Of a stretch of DNA of 64,000 nt, positions 45,983 through 57,301 are shown one piece after another. A program made the translations under genes and the position numbers. The stretch is from NCBI GenBank assembly GCA_028641055.1, contig CM054057.1, positions 399,698,541 to 399,762,540 of the forward strand. The letters are read 5' to 3'. The notes beneath the pieces were generated by a model, which had not been told where the DNA came from, searched no databases, and saw only the letters and a list, made by a program, of their open reading frames with translations. This DNA is from Alopecurus myosuroides. Its lineage: Eukaryota > Streptophyta > Magnoliopsida > Poales > Poaceae. Positions within the stretch are counted from its first letter, which is position 1, and the number at the start of each line of letters is the position of its first letter.

Positions 45983-47505
45983 GCGACGTCTGTCAACGTG
46001 TCAAGGCAGTTCATAAGAAAACAGCCGGTCTTCTCCAACCTCTGAAAATCCCTGAATGGAAGTGGGACATGATTGAAATGGACTTCATCACTGGTTTCCC
46101 AAAGTCCAAGAGGGGCAACGATGCAATCTTCGTTGTCATTGATCGACTCACTAAAGTCGCTCACTTCTTTCCTATCAAAGAGACAATCTCAGCTAGTCAG
46201 TTAGCAGAGCTCTATACAACAAAGATTGTTCCTCTTCATGGTGTTCCGCTAGAAATAAGCTCAGACCGTGGAAGCATCTGCACTTCTCATTTCTGGAAAA
46301 GCTTTCAAGAAGCCTTGGGAACCAAGCTTCTGTTCAGCACAACCTATCATCCTCAGTCTCAAGGGCAAGTCGAAAGAGTCAATCAAATTCTCGAGGATAT
46401 GCTCAGAGCATGTGGTCTCTCTTTTGGCATGAAATGGGAGGAATGTCTTCCATATGCTGAATTCTCCTACAACAACAGCTTCCAGGCAAGTCTAGGCATG
46501 GCACCATTCGAGGCTCTCTATGGTCGTAGATGCCGGAGTCCAATCAATTGGTCTGGAGCTGGCGAACGTTCACTCTTAGGCCCTGACATTGTTAAGGAGA
46601 CCGAACAGAAAGTTCGCATCATTCGTGACAATCTCAAGATTGCTCAGTCTCGTCAGAAAAGCTACTATGACAGCAAACACAGGTACATGGTTTATGCACC
46701 TGGAGACGAAGCATATCTCCGTGTTACTCCCCTCAGAGGCACTCATCGTTTTGGTGTCAAAGGAAAGCTTGCACCAAGATATATTGGTCCCTTCAACATT
46801 CTCTCAAGGCATGCAGAAAATGCCTATCGTCTTGAACTTCCAGAAAAGCTATCCAAGGTGCACGATGTCTTTCACGTGTCACAGCTCAAGAAATGCTTCA
46901 AAGATCCAGGTCGTGCAGTTGATCATAATTCAATTGATCTGCAAGAAGACCTCTCTTATGAAGAGCATCCTGTTCGCATTCTCGATGAGACCGAGCGCAA
47001 AACTCGCAACAAGAGCACCAAGTTCTTAAAAGTGCAGTGGTCCCATCATTCCGATAAAGAGGCAACGTGGGAGACCGAAGAGGATCTTCGCAAGAAGTAT
47101 CCGGACCTTTTCTCTTCTCAGTAGGAATCTCGGGGCGCGATTCCTTCAAGGGGGGCGTTTAGTAATATCCCAAGTTTGAAAACAACCTTAGAATGTTTGT
47201 TTCCTGTTTTTATTTCAAATGCATCATGTCATCATATTGCATTCATGTGTTGAATTTGAATTTCAAAAAAAATTTCAAATCCTTGTTTCACACTTGGTCT
47301 GTTACAATTTTCAAATGAAACATTTAAATCAAACAATTCTATTGTTTCCAATAAACTCGAATTTTCATATAATTAACTTGCTTAATTTTCAATATTTCAT
47401 TTATTGCAAAATTCAATCAAATTCATTTAAATTTCAAACAGCAACAAAAATTTAAAATTTTGAAAAACAAAAGTTGGTGCAACTGGGCATTTTCAATAAG
47501 GAACT

Positions 47506-47513
47506 TATAAAAA
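47506..47513 (+). promoter_or_regulatory. TATA box of the element C LTR
   Basis: TATAAAAA about 345 bases into the LTR, followed by a CT- and A-rich leader and then the GC-rich block. The 3' LTR has the same box at 57647-57654. It is the best promoter candidate for C transcripts. Confidence 0.5.
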
Positions 47514-48272
47514 ATTATCACCAAAATTTTTGAAACCCAAAAACCCTTTCTTTTCTTCTCTTTTCTTTTCTACAAAAAAAGAGAGAAAAAGAAATAAAAA
47601 AATGGAAAAACGGGCTGGGGGAGGCAGGCCAGGCCAGCCAGCTGGGCCGGCCCAGCCCACCTACCACCCCAGCACGCAGCGCACGCGGCCCGCTCCCCTT
47701 TCTCCCTCCTCCGTACGGGGGGATGTCGACACCTGATGACAGCAGGCACGCGCCGCGCCTCCCCCCTCTCCACCTGCTCCTCCCTCTCCCTTTTTCTACC
47801 CCGAGACCCCCAAACCCTAGCCAAACCTCCCCTCTTCCTCCCTGCGTCGCCAACTCCACTTCTCCCTCTCGGATCCCCTCCCTTTTCCCGCCTTTTTCGT
47901 TCTGAAGTTTCTAAATTTTCTGTAACACCTCCATGGCCGGAGCTTGGTGCGTCTAGGGCGGCTGCGGTGGTCGTCCCCTCGACCTCCAGGGCACGGGAAC
48001 GAAACCGTGGAGGTACCCTCTCCGTCCTCGCTTCCTCGACCAGGCCTGGGAGGCGCTCGAACCGCCACCACCGCGACGTCGACACCGCCGGTCACCGCCA
48101 CCTCACCGAGCCGTCCTCCTCCTCCTCTACTCCCCCACGGTGAGCGTCACCTTCTTCTCCTCCATCTTTTCCCTCCTGTTGCACGTGCGCGCAATGCACT
48201 CCGCTGCACGCCTCGCGCGCACCAGCCGCAGCAGCGCAGCGCTCGTCGCCGGCGTCTCCACCGTGCCCTGGC

Positions 48273-48294
48273 AAAGTTCAGTTAACTGAACTTT
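48273..48294 (+). repeat. 22-bp perfect palindrome in the C LTR
   Basis: AAAGTTCAGTT followed immediately by its reverse complement. The same palindrome is at 58417-58438 in the 3' LTR. A looser version (TTAACTGAA, ACTGAACTTT) occurs at 44565-44592 in LTR D. It sits just downstream of the first donor site. Confidence 0.8.
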
Positions 48295-48366
48295 TTCAGT
48301 TTCAGTTAACGCTCCAGATCTCACCTCAAACCCCACGCACCCCCTGTTCTATCACGAAACCGAGCC

Positions 48367-48450
48367 CAGCCCAGTGGCACACAGCCCACGCGCGCGAGCC
48401 CAATGTCCCCGGTTTGATTCCCCCCGCGCGCGATTAATACCCCCCTTTTT
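48367..48450 (+). other. tRNA-like A-box/B-box/oligo-T module in the C middle LTR
   Basis: CAGCCCAGTGG (48367-48377) and GGTTTGATTCC (48411-48421) resemble polymerase III A and B boxes, followed by five T at 48446-48450. In the 3' LTR the B-box is canonical (GGTTCGATTCC at 58555-58565; A-box 58511-58521; T run 58590-58594). No cloverleaf is evident. Confidence 0.4.
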
Positions 48451-49509
48451 GCCCCGCTCGCCACGCTGACATGCGGGCCCCACGCGTCAGCGACGTGGAG
48501 GCCACGCCAGCACACACTCGCGCGCCGCGTGGGTGCCACCTGTGCCTGACCCCACAGGTCAGTGACAGGGGGTGACGCGCAGCTGTGTGACAAAAGTCAC
48601 TGGACTTTTCTGTAGTTTCTGTTTTCGCGAATAGGTCCCTGTAATCTTTCCAAGTTTCTGAAATCACAGAAAGGCCCCTAGAATTCAAATTCAAATATCT
48701 TTTGCAATACAAATCCAAATTCAGTAAATAAAATATGTTTTCCATTCAAAATTTCCTGAACTTTTCAAATCTTCTATCTGTTTACTATTTTGAGTAATTA
48801 AAAATTATATTATTTTCTGTACCTTATTTAATTCATTTGAAATTGTTTAAATCATAACTAATTCAAATTAAATCCAAATTTAATTTGTAAAATATGTTTT
48901 CAAACCAGAAAAATATAATCTTTTCAAATATGAATTTTATTTAATGTTTGGAACAAATAAAATTCAATCAATTTAAGTACTTGGATTAAATTCATTTAAA
49001 TCTTGTTTAAACTTGTTTAATTCATAATTAGTTCATTTTAATTTCAAATTCAGAAAGTAATACATGTTTTCCAATCAGAATTAAACGCTCTATCCAATTA
49101 TGCCATAATAACAACATTTTGAGAAACTAAATTTTGCACTAATTTCAATTCTGATTTTTATTCAATTAAAATGCCAAAAGCCACAATTAAATATTTACAA
49201 CTCCAAATTTGGCAAATAAAATATCTAGTTGAAGCTAATTTCATTTCCTAGCTGTTTCTATCATCTCTCATGCATTTAATCCACTTTAACCAATGTTTAG
49301 TTGTAGTTCATTAAATTCTCAATTAATGCACATGGGCTTTACCATATGCAATTCAATTGCATATGGGCCCATTTAATTATGTTACCATGTCAACTAGCTT
49401 ATCTTTGATGCATCATTTAAATTGTCATGCATCATCCCATGTTTGTGCATTATGCCATGTTATTGACTGTTTGTCTCTCTTCATTGTTTGTTTGCTTCTT
49501 CTCGAATAG

Positions 49510-50864
49510 ACGACGACGTTGAGACAGACGAGGTTTACGATACCACTTCAGAGGAGTTAGCCCAGTACCAGGCTACTGAGTTTGCAGGCAAGTATTCACT
49601 CACATGAACCATTGTGTCCCTTCCACACTTGTTACTGATACTTTCCGTTGTCTAACCTGCTAGCCTTATGATTCGTTGCTTATGTTCCGATCCTATCACA
49701 TGTTATCCTGTAACCTGATATAGCCTATCCTCCACACCTATAACCCCGTTGCTTGTTGCCTGTGTCTTACTAGCATGCTTACGGTTGTTTATGCTCGAGT
49801 CTGATGTCCATTATTTCTGTTACCATATTTATTTATGTTCTGGGGGCTCGATGTTTAAACAACAATCTATTAATGTTTGAGGTAATGCTAATTTGATGAT
49901 AAGGCACCGGCAGGAGGCCGGGTATGGTTTTGAGGCCTGCTAGTGTTGAACTCAGGAAAAGTTCTTGTCCTCTAGATCCATGATGAGCGCGCTAACCGCG
50001 TGTGGGAAGCGTGTATGGGTGCCCCCCTCAACTTTGATTCGATTCGCATCTCGTCCAAATCGCCTCATTTAGTTCGGGTTTTCCATTTTGCCGCATGCAT
50101 ATGCAGGTGCGAACCCTTGGCGCCAGGGTGGTAACTTTTGTAGTCGGCATTTAGGGAGACACATTCTTAGAGTGCTATGAGGGTCCCCTTTTCTTCGTGG
50201 GGCTTGATTAGCCGTGCGCTCAATTGCACGGGGTTCTTTGGGCTTGATGCGAATAAGAGTTGGGTTGTGTTGAGTGGCCTGCTTGGTGGGTTTGATCCCC
50301 GCCTGGCGGGTTATTCTTACGTGTACGGCCAAATTGGTGCATCCCTTCAGGGTTAAATCTTCTCGAGAAGCCGTGTTGTCCGCGGTTATGGATGACTTGG
50401 TGATAGGGCTGGCTAACAAGGATTAGACAACTTACACCTAATTAATAATAATTGACTAGTAATAGGCATATTGTTACAATAACCTGAACCTTCTTTAATC
50501 CAATTGTGTGAGTTATCCTCGGATTGCTTCTTTGGATAAGGGGCGAGATCCAGGATGGGTTTGTTTGGGGTTAGTGGTAGTTGGTTCCGATGCGCTATCT
50601 TATCCCTTTCTTTTAGCCGGAAGTTGTAGCGTGTCTCTGTAGTTGGTTAGTGCAGCTCGTGTCGCACCTTTGTATCACCTATCTTCCGTTGAACCCAAAG
50701 CATCTGTACTTGGTGTTGTCGGGTACACTTTGGTATCTTGTGCGTCTTGCTTGCTAGTACTCGTCCGTACTGACCCCTTTGGGGCTGCTGGTTCTGCAGA
50801 CTATGTTTCCGAGGATCCCCATGGTGGCTACTACGTGGAGTATGACGAGGCTGCTGACGAGTAG
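49510..50864 (+). other. Two acidic coding-like exons with a GC-AG intron, C middle LTR
   Basis: TCTCGAATAG| opens a 78-base block (49510-49587) encoding DVETDEVYDTTSEELAQYQA and a few more residues, ending in GCAG|GCAAGTATT, a GC-type donor. After 1,212 bases, TTCTGCAG| (50799) opens a second block encoding VSEDPHGGYYVEYDEAADE and TAG at 50862-50864. The phases agree (first block 2+75+1 bases). The 3' LTR keeps both blocks with one amino-acid change. A first exon ending at 48139 fits the phase, but no start codon is in that frame, so the full product is not known. Confidence 0.5.
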
Positions 50865-51334
50865 ATAGCGGACCCTGGCAGGATCCGAGACTTCGTGGAT
50901 GGGCTCCGTTCTTTTGTTTCCGGCCTCTTAGGCCTATTTGGATCTTGTCTGTACTCAGACACTTTGGATGCTTCCGCTGTGATGTAATGATGACTTGTTG
51001 GGACATGTGTCCTCTGCATGACTGTATTTGCTATTTCTGCTCTAGTGAGAGCGTTTCCCACTTATTTCTATTTCTTTATGTCTTAGAGATTTGTTGTGAT
51101 ATCACTTGTTCAAATGCCGTTGACGTACCATGTGTGTATGTTATGAAGTACGTCAATGGAAGTATTCGGATTTCTATTGGATGGTTTCACAGACGATGAA
51201 TAGTAGAGGATGGTTGTCACACGTTTACGTGTTGGCCTACTCATATTGAGATGCGGGTGCAGGTAGGCCCCGTAAGCCATTTATCTACTATTTAGCGGGC
51301 TGTATGTATCCTCTAAAAGTCCGGGTGCGACAAA

Positions 51335-51346
51335 TGGTATCAGAGC
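51335..51346 (+). other. PBS of element C, initiator tRNA-Met type
   Basis: TGGTATCAGAGC, two bases after the LTR end at 51332, complementary to initiator tRNA-Met. It is followed by TGCCTGTAGGATCC at 51352-51365, almost the same as in B1 and B2. Confidence 0.9.
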
Positions 51347-51873
51347 CTGTCTGCCTGTAGGATCCCTTTTACTGGTCGCAGTTGAATCTAGAAACTATTT
51401 TGTAGCTATATAAGAAAAATGAAACGTGAGAGTAGGAATTCTGTTCTTTTATTTCTTTCCCCACCCACCCTCCCTTTTTCTGGTAAGGAAGTGCAACGTT
51501 GTTTTCTCTTCTCATCTAAACTTTCAAGTTAGGATTTCACGTATCCTGGTTTCTCTAGGATGGTTATATCTACTAGACCATAGGAATGGAGGTGGTTGTG
51601 ACATGATTATCATGTTGCCTACTCATGATTGAGAACGGAGGCACATAAGCCCCGGAAGCAGATCCTCTATTCCTTAAGCAGTAGATATTGATTCTCTAGA
51701 AGCCCGGATGAGTTTTCCGTAGTACCTCAGGAGTGTTTGGTCTCATGTTTCTCAAATGTTGCTTCAATATCCTGTTCTTCTCAAGATCCTTTTTGTCCGT
51801 TGGAACCTTGTTGTTGCTTGCCACTTCAGTTTTTCTACCGGCGTCTAATCAAAGCTTCCCCGATCATCTGCAG
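51347..51873 (+). other. C leader between PBS and first ORF
   Basis: No coding frame. TCTGGTAAGG near 51479-51488 is a possible splice donor, and CGATCATCTGCAG at 51861-51873 a good acceptor directly before the ATG of the first ORF. No other feature seen. Confidence 0.35.
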
Positions 51874-52686
51874 ATGGATCTCAGGTTCTACCCGCAGGTG
51901 GTTCGTATGACTCGTTGCGAGAGCACTGCCGGTTATCCGGAGATGCTGAGAGACATGGTCACTTTTCTGGGATTCCATTGGGCACCAGAGTACCAGGTCT
52001 ACGAGCAGTGAGAGTTTGAGCAGACCTACTACCAGGCTATCGTCTACATTCTGTCAGATGATGGCATGAGCGTAGTCCACCGCTACGAGGCAGTGGGTTC
52101 CACGGTGGATATGGCTGTGCAGCAGGCAGCTTATGTGAGCCTCACCGTCCTTCGTGCTGACTACTGGGGATTTGACGATTCTATATATCGCCACATCCCC
52201 CGTGGTTACATCACTTCGGAGGGAGCTCACTTCACTCTCTACGACAACTTGGATGTTTACGAGCATGATAACTCCAGGCTGCACACCACCGCTCAGTTTG
52301 TGAGACACAGTGACGCAGTTGCCCGCACACTATCTCAGGAGTTGGCTTCAGTCAGAGAGCAGCTTTACCTTGCTTTGACTCGTCTGGCAACTTACACCAC
52401 AGACTTTGTTGGAGACGAGCGCTTTGCACGTTTCGATCAGCCAGTTGGGCGTCGTCTGCCAGATGCTGGAGGTTACGAGCCGATCAGAGGTCCACTCCTT
52501 AACCTTGGTGCTGGTTACACTGGGATTCCCCGCTTTGGAGCACAGGGAGTCGACGCTATGTACTTCACCACACCTAGAGTCGGTCTCAGACCACGTCAGA
52601 TCTACGTGGATCGTAGTTCCACCTACTTTCGTGGGCGTGCTCCTCACTGTACCTCTCGCCGTACTCCTCGCCACCGTCCTGCGTGA
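51874..52686 (+). pseudogene. Extra ORF upstream of gag in element C, one nonsense mutation
   Basis: ATG 51874 opens a 270-codon frame interrupted by TGA at 52009-52011, probably TGG originally, and ending at TGA 52684-52686. The first third (RMTRCESTAGYPEMLRD, FLGFHWAPEYQVYEQ, YYQAIVYILSDDG) aligns by eye with the small B2 protein (LECDTEFPRA, IMGFEGPAVYWG, VQIHLYRN). The middle contains repeated Ala/Arg-rich helices (ARTLSQELASVREQLYLAL); the C-terminus is basic (RRTPRHRP). Function unknown; extra ORFs before gag occur in several plant retroelements, sometimes with nucleic-acid-binding or silencing-related roles, but nothing here proves either. It lies 209 bases upstream of gag, separated by a U-rich intron-like stretch. 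Confidence 0.65.
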
Positions 52687-52895
52687 TGAGCATGGGAGTA
52701 CCGATGTATCCATTCTTAGCTATGTTTAGTTATCATTTGGTATTCGAACCATTTATGGTGTGTTGGATATTCTGATGTAATTGAACATGTGATGGTGTAC
52801 CTTTTGGTTATCTATTCATGTGTCAGAGTAATCTATCTTTCGGTTGCTAAGTCTATCCTTTTCTATTGTTGTGCTAAAATGCATTTCCATTCAGG

Positions 52896-55800
52896 ATGCC
52901 ACCAACAAGGAACACCACGCCTGAGCCACCGCCCATCACGGAGCTGTTGACTCAGATGACCCAAGTCATGATGCAGATGGCCCAGTTTCAGGCTAATCAG
53001 CACATCAACCAGACAGCTCCACGAGTGAGCATCAAGGAGTTTCTCAGTCTGGGCCCAAGAGCTTTCGTGGCCACACGTGAGCCTCTGGACGTTGATGACT
53101 GGATCCGTGAGATAGCCAAGGCTCTGGAGATTGCACACGTAGCTGAAGAAGACAAGGTAAAGTATGCCTCCTATCTGCTGAAGGGTCAGACAGCTTCTTG
53201 GTGGGAAAACTTCCAGGCCATGAGAACTGGCATGCCAGTCACGTGGGACCGTTTCAAGGAAGCCTTCCTGAAACACCACATTCCAGATGGTCTCATGGAA
53301 AGAATGCGTGAAGAGTTTTGCTGTCTCAAGCAGGGCAAGTTGGACGTCATCGGGTATCAGAGTGAGTTCAATCGCCTCGCTCGATACGCTGGAGATGAGG
53401 TGTCCACTGAAGCTAAAAAGATGGCAAGGTTCCGCAGAGGCTTTAACCCGGAACTCAAGTATGCCCTAACCAATGTCAAGGCCGACAGCTTTGAGGATCT
53501 CGTTAACACCGCGCTCAATGAAGAAAATGGGCGCAAGGCGTTCGAGGAGTCTCGCAAGCACTCGCGTGAGGGTGGTTCCTCCTCCAACATGACCACCCCT
53601 CCGCAGAAGTGCCGCATCTGGGTACCAAATGGTGCTGTCACTCGGGCTCCATACGCCCAAACTTCTCCAGGCTTCGCTCCCCGACCACCCAACCCTGCTC
53701 AGCTGCATGATCCAAGGGCTTCGATGGGGCAGCCAAGGCCAGGGCCTCCTCGTGTCGTCACATGCTACAAGTGCAAGCAGACGGGACACTACGCCGACAA
53801 GTGCACGCAGAGGCAGCTACCTCCACCACCACCTCGTCCTAACACAAACCAGGCAATGGTGCGTGCTCCCCCGCCTAAGGCCTTCAACTCCAACAACAGG
53901 CCTGTCGGGAGGACATCAAGGGTAAACCATGTCAAGATCGACAAAGCTGAGAAAGCTTCTGACGTCGTTCTCGGTACATTCCCCGTAAACTCTTTTCCAG
54001 CTAAAGTGTTGTTTGATACCGGAGCATCACATTCTTTTGTGTCAAAGACCTTTGCCACAACAAACAACCTAATTGTGGTTCCACTAAGCAATCAGATCAC
54101 TGTTCACTCCCCGGGATCTCAAATGTTGACTTCCAAGATAAGTAAGGACAATCAAATCCTAATTGGAGGCCACATATTCCTTGCTTCTCTCATGATGCTT
54201 GGCAATTCCGACATTGATGTCATTCTTGGTATGGATTGGCTGAAGGCCAATAAAGCAAGAATTGACTGTGCTCAAAAGTCAATAACTCTGTCCCACCCTT
54301 CTGGCTAGATAATCTATTCTCCACATGAATCAAGGTCCATTCAGCTATGCACCCTCAATGCAAAACCTCTACCTTCACTTGAAAATGTTCCGGTGGTTTG
54401 CGACTTCCCTGACGTCTTTCCAGAAGAGTTGCCAGGAATGCCTCCGGACAGAGCTGTTGAGTTCGTGATCGAACTTGAACCAGGTACTGCTCCAATCTCT
54501 AAGCATCCCTACAAGATAGGAACTCCCGAGCTGAAGTTGTTGAAGGAACAAATTGATATGTACATGGAAAAAGGTTACATTCAACCTAGTTCCTCGGCTT
54601 GGGGTTGCCCAACTCTGTTCGTTGTGAAGAAGGATAAAACAAAGAGACTCGTTGTTGACTATCGTCCTCTTAACGAGAAGACCATCAAAAATAAGTATCC
54701 AATTCCTCGCATCGATGATCTTTTTGATCAACTTGCTGGAGCCTCAATATTCTCCAAGTTGGACTTGAGAATGGGTTACCATCAAATAAAGATCAGAAAA
54801 GAGGATATTCCAAAGACAGCCTTCACCACTCGCTACAGTGTATATGAATTCACCGCCGTGTCCTTTGGTCTCACCAATGCACCGGCGACCTTCTCTCGAC
54901 TCATGAATTCTGTCTTCCATGAATACCTAGACAAGTTTGTTGTGGTATATCTTGATGACATTCTTGTCTACTCCAAATACGAGGAAGAGCATGAAGAACA
55001 TCTTCGTCTCACTCTCATGAAGCTTCGCGAGCATCGTCTCTATGCCAAGTTCTCCAAATGTGAGTTTTGGATTTCTGAAGTCGTTTATCTTGGTCATGTC
55101 ATCTCTGCCAAGGGCATAGCCATTGATCCAGAAAAGGTTAAAGCAATTGTTGATTGGAAACCTCCAAAGACGGTGAAGCAACTAAGAAGTTTTCTTGGCT
55201 TGGCTAGCTATTGTCGTCGCTTCGTCCAAAACTTCTCCAAGATTGCCAAACCTCTCACTGACCTCACAAAGAAGGACAAGAAGTTCGTCTGGTCTCCACA
55301 ATGTGATGAAAGCTTCAATCTCCTGAAGACTAAACTCACTTCTACACCAGTTCTGGTTGGCCCAGATCCTACCAAACCTTTCCAAATATTCTGCGATGCT
55401 TCTCTCCAAGGTCTAGGTGCAGTTCTAATGCAAGAATGGAAAGTTGTGGCTTATGCTTCACGTCAGTTGAACACACATGAGCTCAATTATCCCACTCATG
55501 ACCTTGAACTTGCAGCAGTTGTGTTTGCCCTCAAGAAATGGAGACAATACTTGTAGGGTAATCGCACTGAAATCTTTTCCGATCATAAGAGTCTGAAGTA
55601 CATCTTCACTCAACCAGATCTAAACCTCAGACAAAGGAGATGGATTGAAAAGATCAAAGACTTTGATCTTACCATTTATCACACTCCAGGCAAGGCTAAT
55701 GTTATGGCCGATGCTCTCAGTCTCATGATCATGGAAAGCCAACCTCCTCTTCATGAAGAATTCCAAAAACTGAATCTTGGTCTTGTTCCTCAAGGCTATC

Positions 55801-57265
55801 TTGCAAACTTGACAGCCACTCCAACTCTCGAGGACAAGATTCGTTCTGAACAACTTCGTGATGCTGAAATCAAGAAGATTGTAGAACACATCAAAGCAGG
55901 CAATGAGAAATTTGAGTGCTTCTCAATTGATGACAAGGAAACTGTGTTCTTCGAAGGACGCATTGCAGTTCCTCAAATTCAAAGTCTCAAAGATGTCATT
56001 CTCAAGGAGGCTCATGAAACTCCTCTCTCCATACACCCTGGAAGTACAAAGATGTACCAGGATCTCAAGACACTATATTGGTGGCCTAGCATGAAACGTG
56101 AAATTGCTCAATACGTTTCTGAATGCGACGTCTGTCAACATGTCAAGGCAGTTCATCAGAAAACAGCCGGTCTTCTCCAACCTCCGAAAATCCCTGAATG
56201 GAAGTGGGACATGATTGAAATGGACTTCGTCACTGGTTTCCCAAAGTCCAAGAGGGGCAACGATGCAATCTTCGTTGTCATTGATCGACTCACTAAAGTC
56301 GCTCACTTTTTTCCTGTCAAAGAGACAATCTCAGCTAGTCAGTTAGCAGAGCTCTATACAACAAAGATTGTTCCTCTTCATGGTGTTCCGCTAGAAATAA
56401 GCTCAGACCGTGGAAGCATCTTCACTTCTCATTTCTGGAAAAGCTTTCAAGAAGCCTTGGGCACCAAGATTCTGTTCAGCACAGCCTATCACCCTCAGTC
56501 TCAAGGGCAAGTCGAAGGAGTCAATCAAATTCTCGAGGATATGCTCAGAGCATGTGGTCTCTCTTTTGGCATGAAATGGGAGGAATGTCTTCCATATGCT
56601 GAATTCTCCTACAACAACAGCTTCCAGGCAAGTCTAGGCATGGCACCATTCGAGGCTCTCTATGGTCGTAGATGCCGGAGTCCAATCAATTGGTCTAGAG
56701 CTGGCGAACGTTCACTCTTAGGCCCTGACATTGTTAAGGAGGCCGAAGAGAAAGTTCGCATCATTCGTGACAATCTCAAGATTGCTCAGTCTCGTCAGAA
56801 AAGCTACTATGACAGCAAACACAGGGACATGGTTTATGCACCTGGAGACAAAGCATATCTCCGTGTTACTCCCCTCAGAGGCACTCATCGTTTTGGTGTC
56901 AAAGGAAAGCTTGCACCAAGATATATTGGTCCCTTCAACATTCTCTCAAGGCGTGCAGAAAATGCCTATCGTCTTGAACTTCCAGAAAAGCTATCCAAGG
57001 TGCACGATGTCTTTCACGTGTCACAGCTCAAGAAATGCTTCAAAGATCCAGGTCGTGCAGTTATCATGATTCAATTGATCTGCAAGAAGACCTCTCTTAT
57101 GAAGAGCATCCTGTTCGCATTCTCGATGAGACCGAGCGCAAAACTCGCAACAAGAGCACCAAGTTCTTAAAAGTGCAGTGGTCCCATCATTCCGATAAAG
57201 AGGCAACGTGGGAGACCGAAGAGGATCTTCGCAAGAAGTATCCGGACCTTTTCTCTTCTCAGTAG
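52896..57265 (+). pseudogene. Second C polyprotein copy: gag-protease-RT-RNaseH-integrase-chromodomain, broken
   Basis: ATG 52896 follows TTCCATTCAGG. Gag fills residues 1-290 (WWENFQAMRTGMPVTWDRF, FRRGFNPELK), then a CCHC zinc knuckle (C290, C293, H298, C303: CYKCKQTGHYADKC). Protease has DTGASHS at residue 374. TAG at 54306-54308 closes this frame (470 residues); RT sequence continues in the same frame. RT has the YLDD box. TAG at 55554-55556 (TTG in the other copy) interrupts RNase H. A 21-base deletion follows ADALS. Integrase has the zinc finger (H-P-G-S...CDVCQ), [14 protein letters not shown] and GQVEGVNQ. A one-base deletion near 57064 shifts the frame; the chromodomain lies in the shifted frame to TAG 57263-57265. 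At least three defects, so no active polyprotein. Confidence 0.92.
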
Positions 57266-57288
57266 GAATCTCGGGGCGCGATTCCTTC

Positions 57289-57297
57289 AAGGGGGGC
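57289..57297 (+). other. Polypurine tract of element C
   Basis: AAGGGGGGC just upstream of the LTR start at 57302; same at about 47148-47156 before the middle LTR. It primes plus-strand synthesis. The preceding ATCTCGGGGCGCGATTCCTT is shared, with small changes, by B1 and B2. Confidence 0.7.
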
Positions 57298-57301
57298 GTT
57301 T

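Larger units (their letters stand above)
39816..47124 (+). pseudogene. First C polyprotein copy: RT-RNaseH-integrase-chromodomain, broken
   Basis: Gag and protease are deleted. RT begins near VVCDFPDV and is interrupted by TAG at 40284-40286 where the other copy has GAG. It resumes in frame with the catalytic YLDD box ([13 protein letters not shown]), RNase H ([30 protein letters not shown]) and the start of integrase. At 41633 the integrase zinc-finger region is split by solo LTR D, so HHCC motif and core are 4.3 kb apart; one zinc-binding His also reads Gln (LSIQPGSTK). From 45988 the core continues with MDFITGFP, SSDRGS and GQVERVNQ (the D, D, E positions), then the chromodomain ([34 protein letters not shown]) and TAG at 47122-47124. 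It would have copied and integrated the element. Confidence 0.9.
47161..51332 (+). repeat. Middle LTR of element C, 4,172 bp
   Basis: Starts AGTAATATCCCAAG (first base mutated from T) after the PPT of the first unit and ends GGGTGCGACA before the PBS. It is 3' LTR to the first unit and 5' LTR to the second. Contents in order: TATA box at 47506, GC-rich block to 48139 with donor GTGAGC, palindrome at 48273-48294, tRNA-like module at 48367-48450, AT-rich stretch, coding-like exons at 49510-49587 and 50800-50864. Apparent ORFs on both strands at 47.5-48.3 kb arise from the GC-rich block. Confidence 0.9.

Noticed and set aside
47570..48336. Long Arg/Pro/Ser-rich frames on both strands, repeated at 57711-58480
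   Set aside because: They belong to the GC-rich block of the C LTRs, and differ between copies without codon-type conservation.
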